From NCBI RefSeq assembly GCF_964340395.1, contig NC_135553.1, positions 22,251,449 to 22,315,448 of the forward strand: 64,000 nucleotides of DNA. Reading direction: 5' to 3'. The position numbers and the translations under genes were made by a program. Each line of letters starts with the position of its first letter. Positions within the stretch are counted from its first letter, which is position 1. This document shows positions 12,002-24,539 of this stretch, piece by piece. The stretch comes from Glandiceps talaboti. Taxonomy: Eukaryota; Hemichordata; Enteropneusta; Spengelidae. Under the pieces are notes generated by a model. That model searched no databases. It was not told the origin of the DNA and worked only from the letters and a program-made list of their open reading frames with translations.

Positions 12002-12817
12002 TAAAGTGTGTTGACTAAACTGATACATCAATTTTACAACATCTTCATTGAAGTCACGGATCAATCGTGCTCCACTTGTCTCATAGAAAGTCCCAACCTA
12101 CCCAATTACCCATCCGTACCGTGAACTCTACTACCATAAAATTGTTAGATGAAACCTGAGGAGGCACACTTGCATGCTCAAACTAAAGTATTTGCTTGTA
12201 GATTTGCATGCATATCAAATGTTTTTTATTGCACCGTCTTATAATGTACCAGTGTTACATAAGCTTAGCAGGTTAAACTAAGCCTGGCCTTAAACTGTAT
12301 TTTCTGAGTAGGGCTACATTATAATAAATCCGTACTTGAAAAATTATCAAAACATTCTCTTATAAAGTGGCGCCATTGTAAGATTTATTATCCCAATCCA
12401 AACAATAGAAAACAATATGGAATGTGTACCTCTGGTCGTGGACACAATTGTCACTGGTTCTGATGTATTCATATAGGCTTGGAGGAAAGAGTAGTTTTAT
12501 GTCAAACTTATCCTTGATGTACTTACAAGTAATCTTTGCGGTTTTAATTTTATATATCCCCCTATAGACATTTCACATCTATTATAAATTCATTTAGAAA
12601 TGAGACTTGATTTTTTATTGCAATGTGGTTGGTTGGAAAGGGAAACATACTGACCAAGATATACGATCATTTATATACGTCTTGTATAATAATTCTATAC
12701 GTATTGTATATATTCTAATACAGTGATCACTGCGGAATTCGTTATTACTCAATAAGTGCCTAAATCGGCAGAAGCATTGCCCCTCACACACTATTTATAT
12801 ATACGTAGCACTTGAAG

Positions 12818-13307
12818 GCACTTTTGACCAATTATTAGGTTAATATTGTGTGAGGTGACATGTTCTCGATCGTGATTTACCCTGTTACAAAGTACTGCTC
12901 TGTACAAGTTCCTGTATCGTAGTGGTTAGCATACATGATTAGCAGTTGGGAGGTCACGGGTTCGAATCCCACTGGAAACAGGATTTTTCTCTGACCGACC
13001 CAAACCACGGGTGAGTGTTCTACAGACCTGATGGGTGGGCCGTATCACTCAGCTGTGTCTCATTCACAAGACGAGTGAGAATTTGAGGGAGGGGGGGGGG
13101 GGAGTAACTCGAAAAATCGGGGACGATTACTCACACGGAGCCCGCAGGTGCTATGTTTGCTGGGCCTGTGTGACACCGGGATAGACTGTGGCCTGACTGG
13201 GAAAGCCTTGACAGTTCCACAGCAACGTCACTGTGATATGGAACGTGCAACACAGCCCTGTCACGTAGTCCCAAAACTGAATGGATCCCTGTAACATTGT
13301 GTGTGTT

Positions 13308-13357
<50 letters not shown>

Positions 13358-13400
13358 TGTATAATAGAAAATTGCTGGGAGTAATCCAGCACAAAAACAA
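12818..13400 (+). mobile_element. tRNA-derived SINE
   Basis: Box A-like TAGTGGTTAGCA (12920–12931) and box B-like GGTTCGAATCC (12959–12969) lie about 40 nt apart, as in a Pol III promoter. Further on comes an unrelated body with CCCGCAGGTGCTATG, a (GT)n tract and an A/C-rich tail (13381–13430). Copy A (9208–9500) has only the body, joined after GGCAC. The anticodon stem does not fold well, so this is a retroposon rather than a working tRNA gene. Confidence 0.65.
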
Positions 13401-14636
13401 AAGCAAAAACAAACAAAAACGACTGCACCATAAACAAATTGGGAATTGTGACACAACCTTACCACAACGATGGCGAAACAGTTAGTAGACTGGGTTAAGC
13501 TTGAAATCTGTAAAACATCGCTTAGAGCCTCAGTGCCGGTTGTCTTTTGTTTCTGATCTGCTGAATGCGTAGGATTTGAATCACCACTGCCCCCAGTCAA
13601 CCCAATTGTATAATATGAGTTCTGATGTGACAGTGGACAGATTTCTACAAGTTGTCCTTTCTGTAAGTTGCCTTTTTATTTCAAAATGGTCAAAGTCCTT
13701 GGGCAAGGTATTCGACCACCACTGTCCACCAGTTATTCAAATTGTAAATTAGTAAAGACCTGATACCACACAGGACAACTTTAACCCAACTTGTCTCGCT
13801 GACTAGAAGGTGTGCTTACCACCGAGTTGAAGAAATCAAGGGTCACGTGTTGTGCCATTATGGATCTACGCCAGGCATGATAATACATGTACGTCTGCGC
13901 CTACAGCTCGGCTTTTAAGACAATGCGTGCATTACAAACACTATTCACCATCATTCTTGATATAAAAAAATCTTGTTTACCTTGCTACATCACATATCCG
14001 TGTCATTGTTAAAAAAACCTTGTTTTTTCACTTAAATTTCCCTTTCAATTTGAAAATGGTTAGGAAAAAGCGTCCAGGGGACGCTTGTGTGTAATCTACT
14101 ATGATATAAAGTACATACAAAGTGAATGTTAGGTATACAACAGATAAAACAGACTTACCTCTGTCAGTGAATGTATCTGTTCGTGCCACAACCTCTGTTT
14201 AAATCATAAACTGTTCGAACCATTTATATAAACCTTTTATGGTCAATTTATCAATCAGTAAAGAGATCCAGGTACAGTTGGTTAAAACTCTTTATTATTT
14301 CTCAAGATTTAATATGCTAATCAGCAGGTGTGACTTTATTGCTTTTTGGAGCTATAACAGATGGTCTTATGTTTGTTTTCAAATTAATCAGTTATTGTGG
14401 TATATGGTGTATACTATAATTTATTTAGAAGTTATGAAACAACATGTCATAGAGATGTATAAAGAGAATACAAATGAGAACTGGATGGGCTCAACACCCC
14501 ACCCTAACCCATCCACCCCCACCCGTCAACAAATCTCGACTCACAGGCTTTCCAAAACTCGTGACTAGCTTTCACCTTGTTGACAGAATATCGTCAGGTC
14601 AGCATATACATTTCCACAGTGTATTATGACATACTA

Positions 14637-14798
14637 GTCTATGTCCTGACTGGGAACGTATTCCATACTACACTGTACTCCATTACTCTACTCCCAGTGT
14701 AGTCAAGGTCCCAACGAAAGGTGTCAAGTGTATGTGAGTGGAGTAATTATGGAGTACACTGTAGTATGGAATACGTTCTCTGTCAGGACCTAGACTTG
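14637..14798. mobile_element. Foldback (MITE-like) element in copy B
   Basis: AGTCTATGTCCTGACTGGGA with the following ATTCCATACTACACTGTACT (14637–14685) is repeated inverted at 14749–14798 (GGAGTACACTGTAGTATGGA to TCAGGACCTAGACT). The arms are about 48 nt with few mismatches. Copy A keeps only the left arm (10762–10812) because the right half is deleted. No clear target duplication is visible. Confidence 0.75.
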
Positions 14799-16033
14799 TG
14801 ATAAACAGATACTTAATATGTCAAAAAAACAAACGCACCCGTGCAGACAATTTGTAATGAAAGAAAGATATGAGTTTTAATAAAACTATAAATAATCATG
14901 GTTTTGGTCGAGAAATGATCGTTCTGAATAGATAGACAAGGAAAGTTCCATAAATTCTCAAAGTCATGGTATTTATGACGATATTACCGATCCTGACCAG
15001 AATACTGACGCCACAAACACTGTAACAGTTCATAAGATGTTGATGATGAGGTAAGAACCCTTAACATTCCTGAAAGATATATGTTAACATGTTTGGTCCA
15101 AATTTAGGAGAGACACTTGTACACGCAAGCTTAAACATTTAATTGCATAATATATTGTCACTCGTCCGAAAACTGTCTCATTTATACAAGAAGGTGTTGT
15201 ATTCGTTCTCTCTAAATTTCCCGAAATGACCTTGCAGACGTTAACTTCATAATAACTTCCTCGAGATTATCCACGATGTGAAGGATCGCGATTCACTTTA
15301 ATATTCGCCCATGGGTTTACAACCTTTTTGATCCTCATATACATGCACGTCCTTGAAATCGATAGAAAATTCTAGTATATATTAAGTCCGTAAATTGTTT
15401 AATTTATACAATGAGATGTTAAATTGTATGTAAATAATCCAAATTAACGCGCTTTACTGGTTCATGCGGGGGTCACTATGACCCCGACACAGTTTGCTGT
15501 CTAGGATAAGGAGAATGGCTGAATGGTGAATATAAAGTACATTGTACTTCAAATCGTGTTTATATTCTATTGTATAGTGTTACCACTACACTGTACTTGA
15601 TTTATCCTGACAACTTTATTACCGAATAGGGCGTTGCACCAATTCTGACATATACATAATGTCACAGCTGACTCTTCAGGGTACCCTTTGACCACTTATT
15701 AGGCCCAATGTTAATATAATAACGGGTTCTTGTTTACTATCAGTTGTGATATTGTTACCAAAGGCAGACTGGGTGATCCAATACAATATCTATGGAATTA
15801 ATGTTCTTCTTTTTAAAAAAATAAATAAAACTATACTCTAAGCCCTTCTGTTGCTAAATTTGAGTATAATTATTAAAAATCCTTATGTTAAAAATCCTAA
15901 ATGTCAACGTTAATTTCGTGAATTGTTATAGGCGCGACACATGCACGCACAATCTATACGTACAAAAGGCATGATATAAACTATACCCCTCCATACTTTT
16001 TTAAAGGAAGGGATATACCAAATGACCACAAAC

Positions 16034-16915
16034 AGTAAAGGTTCATGTCCTCTCTCATTGTTTTAAACACGGGCGCTCCCCAGGGTTGTGTTTTAAGTCC
16101 ATTGTTGCATTCACTTTCTACGCATGATTGCACACCCATATAATGAGGATACTGCAATTGTTAAGTTTTGTAAGGACACTACAGCAATTTGCTTGATATG
16201 TAATGACGATAAGACTGTGTACAGGGCAGAAGTTGAGAACATGGTCAAATGGTGTGAAGTGAACAATCTCGAACTCAATATTAATAAGACCAAGGAAGTA
16301 ATCGTTGATTTTAGCTCAGACCACTCGTCAGCCCCCATACTCCAATTAATAATGTAAATGGGACAGATGTTGAAATTGTCAACATTTAAATGAAAAATTC
16401 TAGGCACCCAGATCTCACACAATTTGTCATGGCATACCAACACTGGAATCCCTTGTTAAGAAAGCCAAACAACGTCAACGCCTTTATTTTGTTATGCGGC
16501 TGAAAAAAAATCGGTATGGGCCAAGATAGTTTAGTCAATTTTTATCGTTCAACAATTGAAAGTATTTTAACTTACTCTATCATCGTCTGGTTCTGGAGCA
16601 TTACGCTGGAGGAGTTAACTTCACTCGAAAATGTTGTACGAATTGCAGAAAGAATCATTGGAACCGATCTGCCTTCACTTGATTCTATATATCGCTCAAG
16701 GACTGTCCGCAAGGCAACATCTGTCACACATGATTCAAGTCATCCTTATGGTCTTGTTAATCTTTTACACTTTGGTCGGCGCTATCGTTACGGTATCTAC
16801 TGAACGTTATGAAAAAGCTTTTACCCGTCTGCAAATCGAGTTTTAAATGAGTCTTGCATGATTTTCCCTTTTATCAAGCTGTTTTTTATCCGTCTTTTTC
16901 ACACTGTTTTTAGGA
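16034..16915 (+). mobile_element. Decayed LINE ORF2 fragment (RT palm to C-terminus)
   Basis: Segments in order but in shifting frames: TGAPQGCVLSPLLHSLSTHD; IVKFCKDTTAICLI, where FADD of the active site has become FCKD; VKWCEVNNLELNINKTKEVI; SLVNFYRSTIESILTYSIIV; IIGTDLPSLDSIYRSR; HFGRRYRYGIYTERY. This is the typical jockey/L2/Rex-like reverse transcriptase C-terminal half. Stops, frame shifts and the lost catalytic Asp show it is dead. Confidence 0.88.
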
Positions 16916-19122
16916 GCGCTCGTGCATAGTTATATGCCAATGTAAGTAAAAGTTGAACAAACAATAGCTGTTTACAGTATATGTATTGGCGTGAGGGAGG
17001 ATTCATTTTATTTATTGCCATACGTATAAAAACACCACCATTATCATCACCATACATTATCTCAAAATCCACTAAAATTGTCGTGACATTGGGAACATGC
17101 ACACGTTGCATCACGTGATAAATCAACAACCAACACGTGATTTCATTTTGATTTTCTAATCTTTATTCAAAGTCTGGCAAAATTAACAATTGCACTATTA
17201 TATATCTTAAAATTCATGTAAGGAATTAAAAAAAACACTGACTTAAAATTGTGCAGCTGTTCTGTAGTACAAAGGTGAAATATGGAAGTAGCTGAAAATT
17301 AGTGACGTCAAATCCTGACTTCTAGAAATAGACTAGATCAGAAGTATAATATCTCGACTAAATCGGACAGGTTAACGCTAACATATAATTATAAACAAAC
17401 GCTACTTTCATCAGACTAATCCCGCAGATATCACCAAATTCATGACATGGTAGCGTTCACTAGACTGTGACTCATTGCAAAATACCCGTATCGATCGAAT
17501 CAATTTATAGATGAGCTTTGCTATTCAAAAGTTACATAATATACATGCAGTACAATATGACAGAAAGGTTGTACCGTTTGCCTATCAATCACGCAAGTAC
17601 AAAACTCAAAACGTGACTCGACAAAAGACCAACTGTCATTTTATCAAATATTTCATTCCCCAACTTCATCTTGATATATGTTTACTTTTTTTAAACGAGA
17701 TCAAATTAACATTAGGAGATGTCTTGAAAAATGTATATTTATCATTCATTTTAAAATGATACTATAAAAATTAATGACTCCACTTGTATTTTTGTCATCA
17801 AACAATCATCAAATTCGACACAAAGAGAAACCTTCATTTACAGCAACAACTACACTTTCAAAAGTTGTGCTGTCAGAATTGAAAGCTTTGTAATTTGTTA
17901 TACTAGTCATGTCGATATAATGTCGTGATTCAATAATGACATAAACTATTATATCTAAAATTCACAAGTACTGGTATTTTGGAAAGTTCTTTACAATGTT
18001 GAATCATTTTTATAATTGTGAACACAGTACACCCAGTGTGACACGACATACATGGGCAACATCACGACCAAAAAGCCAGCTTACATAATTTTTGTCTTTT
18101 AAAACCGATTATTTTCAGAGACGTTTTAAAACATATGTCTTCAGTTCATGCAGTATGGGCGACAACGGCTTTCTTAAGCCTGTTTCAATGGATACTTTTA
18201 ATATCATTATGTCGTACATACACACATCAACTCTAAAACTGTTCACATTTACACCCTGTAAGCTTACGTCACGTCAGTTGTGGAGTGAACAATCAGGAGC
18301 TGCCTGGGTTCACCTGGAAAGATGCATCGATATATTTTTGTAATAAAAATGATTGAGATGGCAACTTTACTAGAGTATTTATCTCGACCATACAACAAAT
18401 CGGCATCGATTACTCCAAGGATTGAAACTCATGTATTTCGTATACACACTGGAGTTTAAATCTGCTGAGATCTGATATCGTTCAGATTCTTTAATGTCCA
18501 ATCGGTTGCCGAATTGATAAGCCCGGTTTCCATATTAGTTAGATGGCATTGCATAACTTGGCATCTGTTGTTGAATGTTTAGCAATCTGCAACTTTTCAG
18601 TCAAACAAGCTGACTCAGTTGAAATATTAACCGTTTTCTGCAAGAAAAAGGAAGAAAATACAAGAATTAAAGTATGTTACAGCAGTGAAGTTCAAGATGA
18701 AAGCGAGGCTCTCTGCAAATTGCCTACTAGATTGGTTTTGTTCGGTATCTGTTTTCCACCAATGCCGGACAAACGTTCATTTTCCGTTTGGTATAAATTA
18801 TGAGCATACCAATATTAGAATCTGTACAGAGAAAACAAACATATCTCACACAACCCACCATAAGGAGCTATCAGTATAGTATATGTACCAGGGATCTAGG
18901 GTCACACAACAAATTGATTGACACATGATTGAACTTAATCAATTAAAATATGTCTAAGTGTTTCAACTATTATATTCTATCTTACTAGGTGACTTGTTAC
19001 ATCTGATACAGTACACACTGGATACAACATATTATATATAGAGTATTTAGGTTTTGTACAAATCGGGGTCCCACATTCATATAAACTTCGACTATTCTTG
19101 TAACATATGATACACTCAACAT
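16916..19122. other. Intergenic, nothing recognisable
   Basis: Open frames at 17511–17759, 18092–18343 and 18543–18803 have no family motif, no splice context I can defend and no repeats in this window. The right part should include the 3' UTR of the MPV17-like gene, whose stop is at 19123. Confidence 0.4.
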
Positions 19123-20576
19123 CTATACATAACTTACATATCTCTTCATGTAACAGAGAATGTTGGCCCACATAAAGCCTGCAACGCCGACATACACTAC
19201 ACGATACACGTGTGGTACAAATAGAAAGTTTAAGGCCTGTAAAAGAGAAAAAAATAAATGAGAGTATTAGTTGTGTACAAACACGTAGAGAAGTGACTAA
19301 TGTGATGTAACAATAGGAATATTTTCAATCAAAATGTGGGTCTATTCTTCACAGGGGTGTTCTAAAGAAAAATGTGTCTATCTCATTACCCCATAGACTT
19401 TGCATGAGGGGGGGGGGGTTCTGGCGTCAATGTAATTGCTGAACTTCATTTTCGCACTTCTAAACCAAAGTAGGAAAACTTGCATGCTTTCAATGATATG
19501 TAACAGGTTCTGTACTGAGATGTTGATAAATTTACTTCTCAGAGTAGTGTCTACGGTAGATCTGGAAATATGCGCTCCGATAACTCCGACACATCTCAGG
19601 AGTAACGGAGATGTATCGGAGTAATCGGAGCGCACATTTCCAGAACTAACACTACGTACAGTTGCCCAGATTGCCCCCCCCATCTCTTCAAGGGTACAGT
19701 ATCAAACTTGATATTCGAACATTGTAAAGTTTGAATTCTGTAACACATTTGGTAACCTGGGACAACAGAAACTGATGACCACTGACCTGTGCTGGTATCC
19801 AGAATGTCAAGCCTATCAAGTATGTTGGTATGACCTTCTCCTTTGCTTCAGAAAATATATCAGGTTTACCTTCTAGTAGTGATAGTACTATATAATATAA
19901 TAAATATGTACATATAAGGTAATGGAATTTAACACACACACACACAACAGTTTAGTATGACACATTTTCATAGAAAGATAAATTGTATAAATTCACACAT
20001 GTCCAATGCACAAGGTTTGCATTCGAAAACTTTGAGTGTATTGTTACATTTCTAATTCTCAATCCAATGCATGTTCAACAGTGTTTGTTTGTTTGTTTGT
20101 TTGTTTGTTTGCTTCTTTGTTTGTGTAGTACCCACAATGTCTATGGGACATCTGTTTTAGCCAGAGTAAGTTAGGAAACATGAAAATGTGAGATAAGTTT
20201 AAACTTCTGTGCATGTAGTATACAAGGCGTATATCTTACCCACATAGAATCCACTGACCCAAAGTGGAGATACGGATACTTTTTCCAACAACACTTTTTT
20301 CAAAGCAACCTTTACAGTGTTTCCAGGAACAATTCGGTCCAGGACCTTGTACCAGCCATAATTACCAGGTCCATTGAAGACGAATCCCCATATCGCCATT
20401 CGTCGCACTTTTCCAATGTCACGCTTCTCCCCGTAAGATTTTTGTTGTAGGCATTCCGATGTAGCATATACACCTCCTACAAATATGGCGTTACGAAGGA
20501 GATGGCTCTTCGAAATACGACGAATGAGATGCATAGTGTTTTGGATTGAGTGTGTTACTGTTGCCATGGTGTTCAA
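19123..20576 (-). CDS. MPV17L: Mpv17-like protein (MPV17L/PXMP2 family), complete, 3 exons
   Basis: Seen: exon 1 20576–20240, exon 2 19887–19787, exon 3 19236–19123 with a TAG stop; all borders are GT–AG and phases 1 and 0 agree, giving 183 residues (family about 175–205). Motifs in order: RRISKSHLLRNAIFVGG, WGFVFNGPGNYGWYKVLD, SPLWVSGFYV, then LLEGKPDIF and IPTYLIGLTFWIPAQ, then LNFLFVPHVYRVVYVG and GFMWANILCYMKR. Known: this is the Mpv17/PMP22 family of small four-helix proteins of the mitochondrial inner membrane or peroxisome, linked to reactive oxygen handling and mtDNA maintenance. The GKPDIF and GFMWA segments fit MPV17L better than MPV17 or MPV17L2. Two start codons lie 9 nt apart; the second, in context ACCATGG, has the stronger Kozak match, giving 180 residues. 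An inverted-repeat element sits in intron 2. It looks intact and functional. Confidence 0.92.
19543..19655. repeat. Hairpin element in MPV17-like intron 2
   Basis: GGAAATATGCGCTCCGATAA at 19564–19583 and its neighbours pair with GTAATCGGAGCGCACATTTC at 19621–19640. The arms extend outwards (GTAGTGT against ACACTAC) to about 50 nt each with several mismatches. It is MITE-like; no clear target duplication. Confidence 0.65.
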
Positions 20577-23339
20577 TAGTGGATTCTAAAGCCACGAATC
20601 GAAGTCTTTCCCGAGAATGTGAATTTATGGTCCACAAATTCAGACCCATTAGTTAAACGGTCCGGGCTCAGTTTCTTCAAAACGGGAGGTTGTTGGAATA
20701 ACTGCACCACTTGCAGAACTGTATAACCTGGAAGTCAAAATAAGAGGAAAGCCGTCATATAAATAATATCACATATTCACAGAATGGGAGGTGTCGAGGT
20801 TTGTCATTAATAACATATACTAACAGAAATTTAGTGTAGACTTGGAAAAAATCGCTTGCCAAAAAGCAACAAAAGATACGTGCTACAAACGCAATGGTGT
20901 GGAAACTACACGGAAAAATTCTTAAAATTGTCATTAAAACTAAGTGTTAGGCTGGTAGCTGTTACAGGCATCTATGATGATGACGTCCTCTTGATTTATT
21001 CGCGGACAATGGGCAGAGTTGATATTATGTCGTACGCCCTCACACGGCCATACTTTGCACATCGCCTGCAACTCCAAGTTGCCAGTATCATGACGGTTTC
21101 CACAGGAGGGTTTATTACTTGTCTCATCGTCGCAAACCATGGCCTCTTTTACGGCACCGTCAAAAACGCACCGTCAACAGGTATTTCGCAGTGTCGCGAA
21201 AGAAATAACAGCTCTGGTTTGCGAGAATGACTTGTCTGTGATTCCACCAAATTTCATACTAGCCTGCCCAGTATTTTTTTCAGTCTTTTCACCAAAAGAT
21301 GCCATTTTCGCCCTAATTTGCATTTTGACATTCAACGTCGACACTTTTGTCACTCCTATAAGGAAGCTTGTAGTACGAAGTAATGGTGTAATAATTTGAA
21401 TTTAATGCAAATCTGTGTGTTTTCACTGTATATAAGATTACATGTTGTTGACGGATAGATTGAACAATTTCAGTCGCCAGATTTGAATAGCATACAGAGA
21501 CTAACTTGAAATCGAGTGGTTAGGCTAGATTTTTTTTCCAAACTATTTTCTAGTCTGTCATCCACATCGTTGAATTTTCTTGAGTTGCATTATTGAGGTT
21601 ACTTTTCTACTAGCTATTGGTGTGACTTTAAATTCTTTAATTTCTAGTGGGAAATAAAGAGAAACTTTCAATTGTTCCAGAACAAAATCGGTTTGAATGT
21701 TCGACTAGTTTCGTCCCTCAGTCGGGTTTTTTTTTCTCAAGAAGTGATCAATTGATCAAAATATTTTGAACAATAACTGCAGAACCAGTTAAATAACACC
21801 TCCAGTAACATCCTCATCAAATTTTAGCCCCGTTCACCACGTGGTTTTCGAGATTTAGCTTTTGACCAAAAATTGCGACGCTAAATTTAAATGTTTACTT
21901 GCAATACTGTACAATGTAATGTCTAGCAGTGGTCAATAAACGATATTTTTTTTGAGAAAGGGTGCAGTTACTGTACAGTACTCATACAGTTATACACGTA
22001 CGGAGTACATGACATTCGCGCAAGAAAATCCATGTTATCATGGTTATTGATGGATAGAGGCAGTACGCGCGTTGTCGAGTTTGCAGACATGAGAGTTGCC
22101 AGTAACGCATGTGACTGGTAAACAACGCCTGTGTCTGGTTTAATACATATTCGGGTTTACGCCTGCGCATTTTGCACACGTTACAATTTGTTTGTGTATA
22201 TACTAGTAGTTATTCACATCATGCACATGTGTCACTTGTACTTCACGTGCAGTGCTAGTGCTCCTTCAAGTCACAGAATTGTCTGTGTTCCAGTCTAGAT
22301 GTATACATCGCGAGAGCGTAGTGCAAGTGCGAACCAGAGGTGCGAACTTTCACGGTAAGTTGACCCCTGTTCTTTCATCGACAAAAATGTACATGTGTCA
22401 CTATTATTAGAAAAACTATGCGTGTGTCTGGATCACAACAACTTGTAATTGTGTGCTAATAAGTATACACTATTCCATGATGGCAATATTCTACTCTATT
22501 TCGACCGTAATACAAAACAATCAATATTGGCAGCTGAATATTCCGGAGCAATCGCCGGCAACGATAACTTTGAATATTGTATATACCCAAATAACGTCAT
22601 TATTTTGTATGATCATCATAGATAGCATTCTTGAATAGAATCTTAGCTCACGTCACAAGGGACTGATTCTCCATTGTCAGAAACGTTTCCCGTAATATCA
22701 AGCAGGACATGCAGTTTAGAAAGTAGTGTGTTTGTCGCTAGTATAGACCCATCCCTATGCATTGTCTCACTCTGAGTTGTAACACATAAACACAGATAAA
22801 GATAAGATAACGAGGTGTAACATTTATTATGCGTACATGATTATGAATGCATCTTTATGCTCAAAATACAATGTACAAAGCAATTGACACAAGTACAATT
22901 AACATTCTGTGGGTTTAAAATGGGCCATATAATGAGTTTTGAATAACCACAGCTGTTGGAATGAACAATGTTTTGAAGAGAACCATGCAAGATTGTGTAT
23001 ACATAGACAGTTTTCTGAGCTTTCCTAGTGACTAGCATGAAGTTTAACAACAGACATTGATACTGGTAGTAGTACTGTATTCTCAGCTGTGTCTACAGTC
23101 AGTCAATCTTTACATGCATGGTAAAGCATACAAAAATAACATGCAGAAATAAAATGATTAAAATATATTCTTTTAACCAACTGATGGAGCACTGTTTACA
23201 TCGACTAGAAAGTTTCCAAGAGGAAGTCTATCATCTGAGGTCAAAATATGCAGAAACTGAATGAAAATTTGAATTATCTAATGAAAAAGAAGAAGAATAA
23301 GTGCCTTTCTTTAATTTGTATAATGAGAATAAAGCATGA
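20577..23339. other. Intergenic upstream of MPV17-like gene, no supportable gene
   Basis: The first few hundred bases should hold the MPV17-like promoter. Opposing open frames at 20856–21230 and 20940–21140, and one at 21139–21399, are mutually overlapping and lack recognisable domains. 21400–23300 is AT-rich unique sequence without repeats that I can name. Confidence 0.4.
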
Positions 23340-24440
23340 AATGATGAAATTCATCTTCTACCGCATAATTTGACAAAATTTAAAGATTCTTTCATCATGT
23401 ACAGGAATCTTAGGAGTACACCATCTCCCCAACTCAATATAAATATTATAATCCAAAATTCTAAATTTAGTCACTAGTCTTCTACCAACTGGATTTTTAA
23501 TTTGCAGAAGATGTTTCTCAAAACCAAAAGCTGTTTTAAATAATCTAAATGTTCTCATTTTGTTTTTATTAGTACTTTTTTCTTCTAATGTCATTATGTA
23601 ATTCCCTGTACCATGATAACAAAATTCTAGACATAAGTCATAAAATTATGATGAACCTTCCTAGTATAATTAAACCTGCAAAGATTTGACCACACACTGT
23701 TCTCATTATATTTAACAAGTAAGTTTCTAATAATAAAATATAAATACCCCATGTTGAATAACACATAGAACAAATGTAGGCTGCTCACAATAAATTGTCC
23801 ATCGACAATTAATCTATACCAATACTTTAACAGAAGTTTAATTACAGTGAAATTAGTGGGGAAATGACCTAATTCTCCAACAATACCACATCTTGATATC
23901 TTATAAGAAACCCAAAGTAGAAATCTATAAAAAGAAAAAAAAAACATCAACAAGAATCTGAAAATTTCTCAATTTCATAACCCCAAACTTCACATCTGTA
24001 AGTCACAATAGCAACAATTAAACAATCAAAGAGATCTAAAGCCACATCAATAGAAATACTCTAGTTAGAAGAAATAGTTATACATGAACTTAAGAGAGCT
24101 CTCGTGGATTTAAACTTCAAGTTATTGAGGTTTTGTTTAAATTTACTGTTAGAAGAAATAATGATACCAAGAAAACAGTATTCTCTTAGGCTTACATTGT
24201 CGAGAGTAAAATGATAAAAAATAAAATTTGGATTTCCTGTATTTACATATGACCTTGATTTCTTAATGTTGATTATTATTTTCTACTTTGTACAAAATAA
24301 TGTAATTTAAATAAACAACTTTGCAACTCAACTTTAATTTCTAGTAGTAGAGACTCATCAGCATATAAAAGACAATTCAGAGACACACTTGTAAGTTTCA
24401 CAGGGCTATCATTCTTGACAAAACAAGCTCTTTCCAAACT
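23340..24440 (-). mobile_element. LINE ORF2 relic (reverse transcriptase to C-terminal domain)
   Basis: Read on the minus strand from 24440: VSLNCLLYADESLLLEIKVE (the YADD catalytic box is YADE), then NTGNPNFIFYHFTLDNVSLR, SNSKFKQNLNNLKFKSTRAL, VAIVTYRCEVWGYEIEKF, ISRCGIVGELGHFP, LLKYWYRLI, and TFRLFKTAFGFEKHLL with IELGRWCTPKIPV and ERIFKFC. This is the usual order of a metazoan non-LTR element up to a C-terminal Cys motif. Stops and frame shifts interrupt it. Its 5' side abuts the 169-bp satellite. Confidence 0.82.
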
Positions 24441-24539
24441 GGTGGATTCTAAATCAACTCTTTCCTTGTTTTTGACCTTCCTTTACCAATCTTAGACTAA
24501 AGTACTAAAATTTATTACAAAAATATTTGCAATTTTCGT

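Larger units (their letters stand above)
12002..16114. repeat. Tandem segmental duplication, copy B (4.1 kb)
   Basis: Direct neighbour of copy A in the same orientation. Its right end is continuous with a longer LINE fragment (to about 16915), while copy A breaks off inside that LINE, which suggests B keeps the original right junction and A was created by duplication. It carries a tRNA-like SINE segment, a (GT)n tract at 13301–13356 and a complete foldback element at 14637–14798. There is no supportable gene. Confidence 0.9.

Noticed and set aside
12908-12981. Functional tRNA gene
   Set aside because: Box A and B are present but the acceptor and anticodon stems pair poorly and it is joined to a SINE body.
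16124-16803. Working reverse transcriptase
   Set aside because: FADD has become FCKD and the domain is split over several frames with stops.
20856-21399. Possible gene divergent from the MPV17-like gene
   Set aside because: Frames on both strands overlap, no domain is recognised and no splice partner was found.
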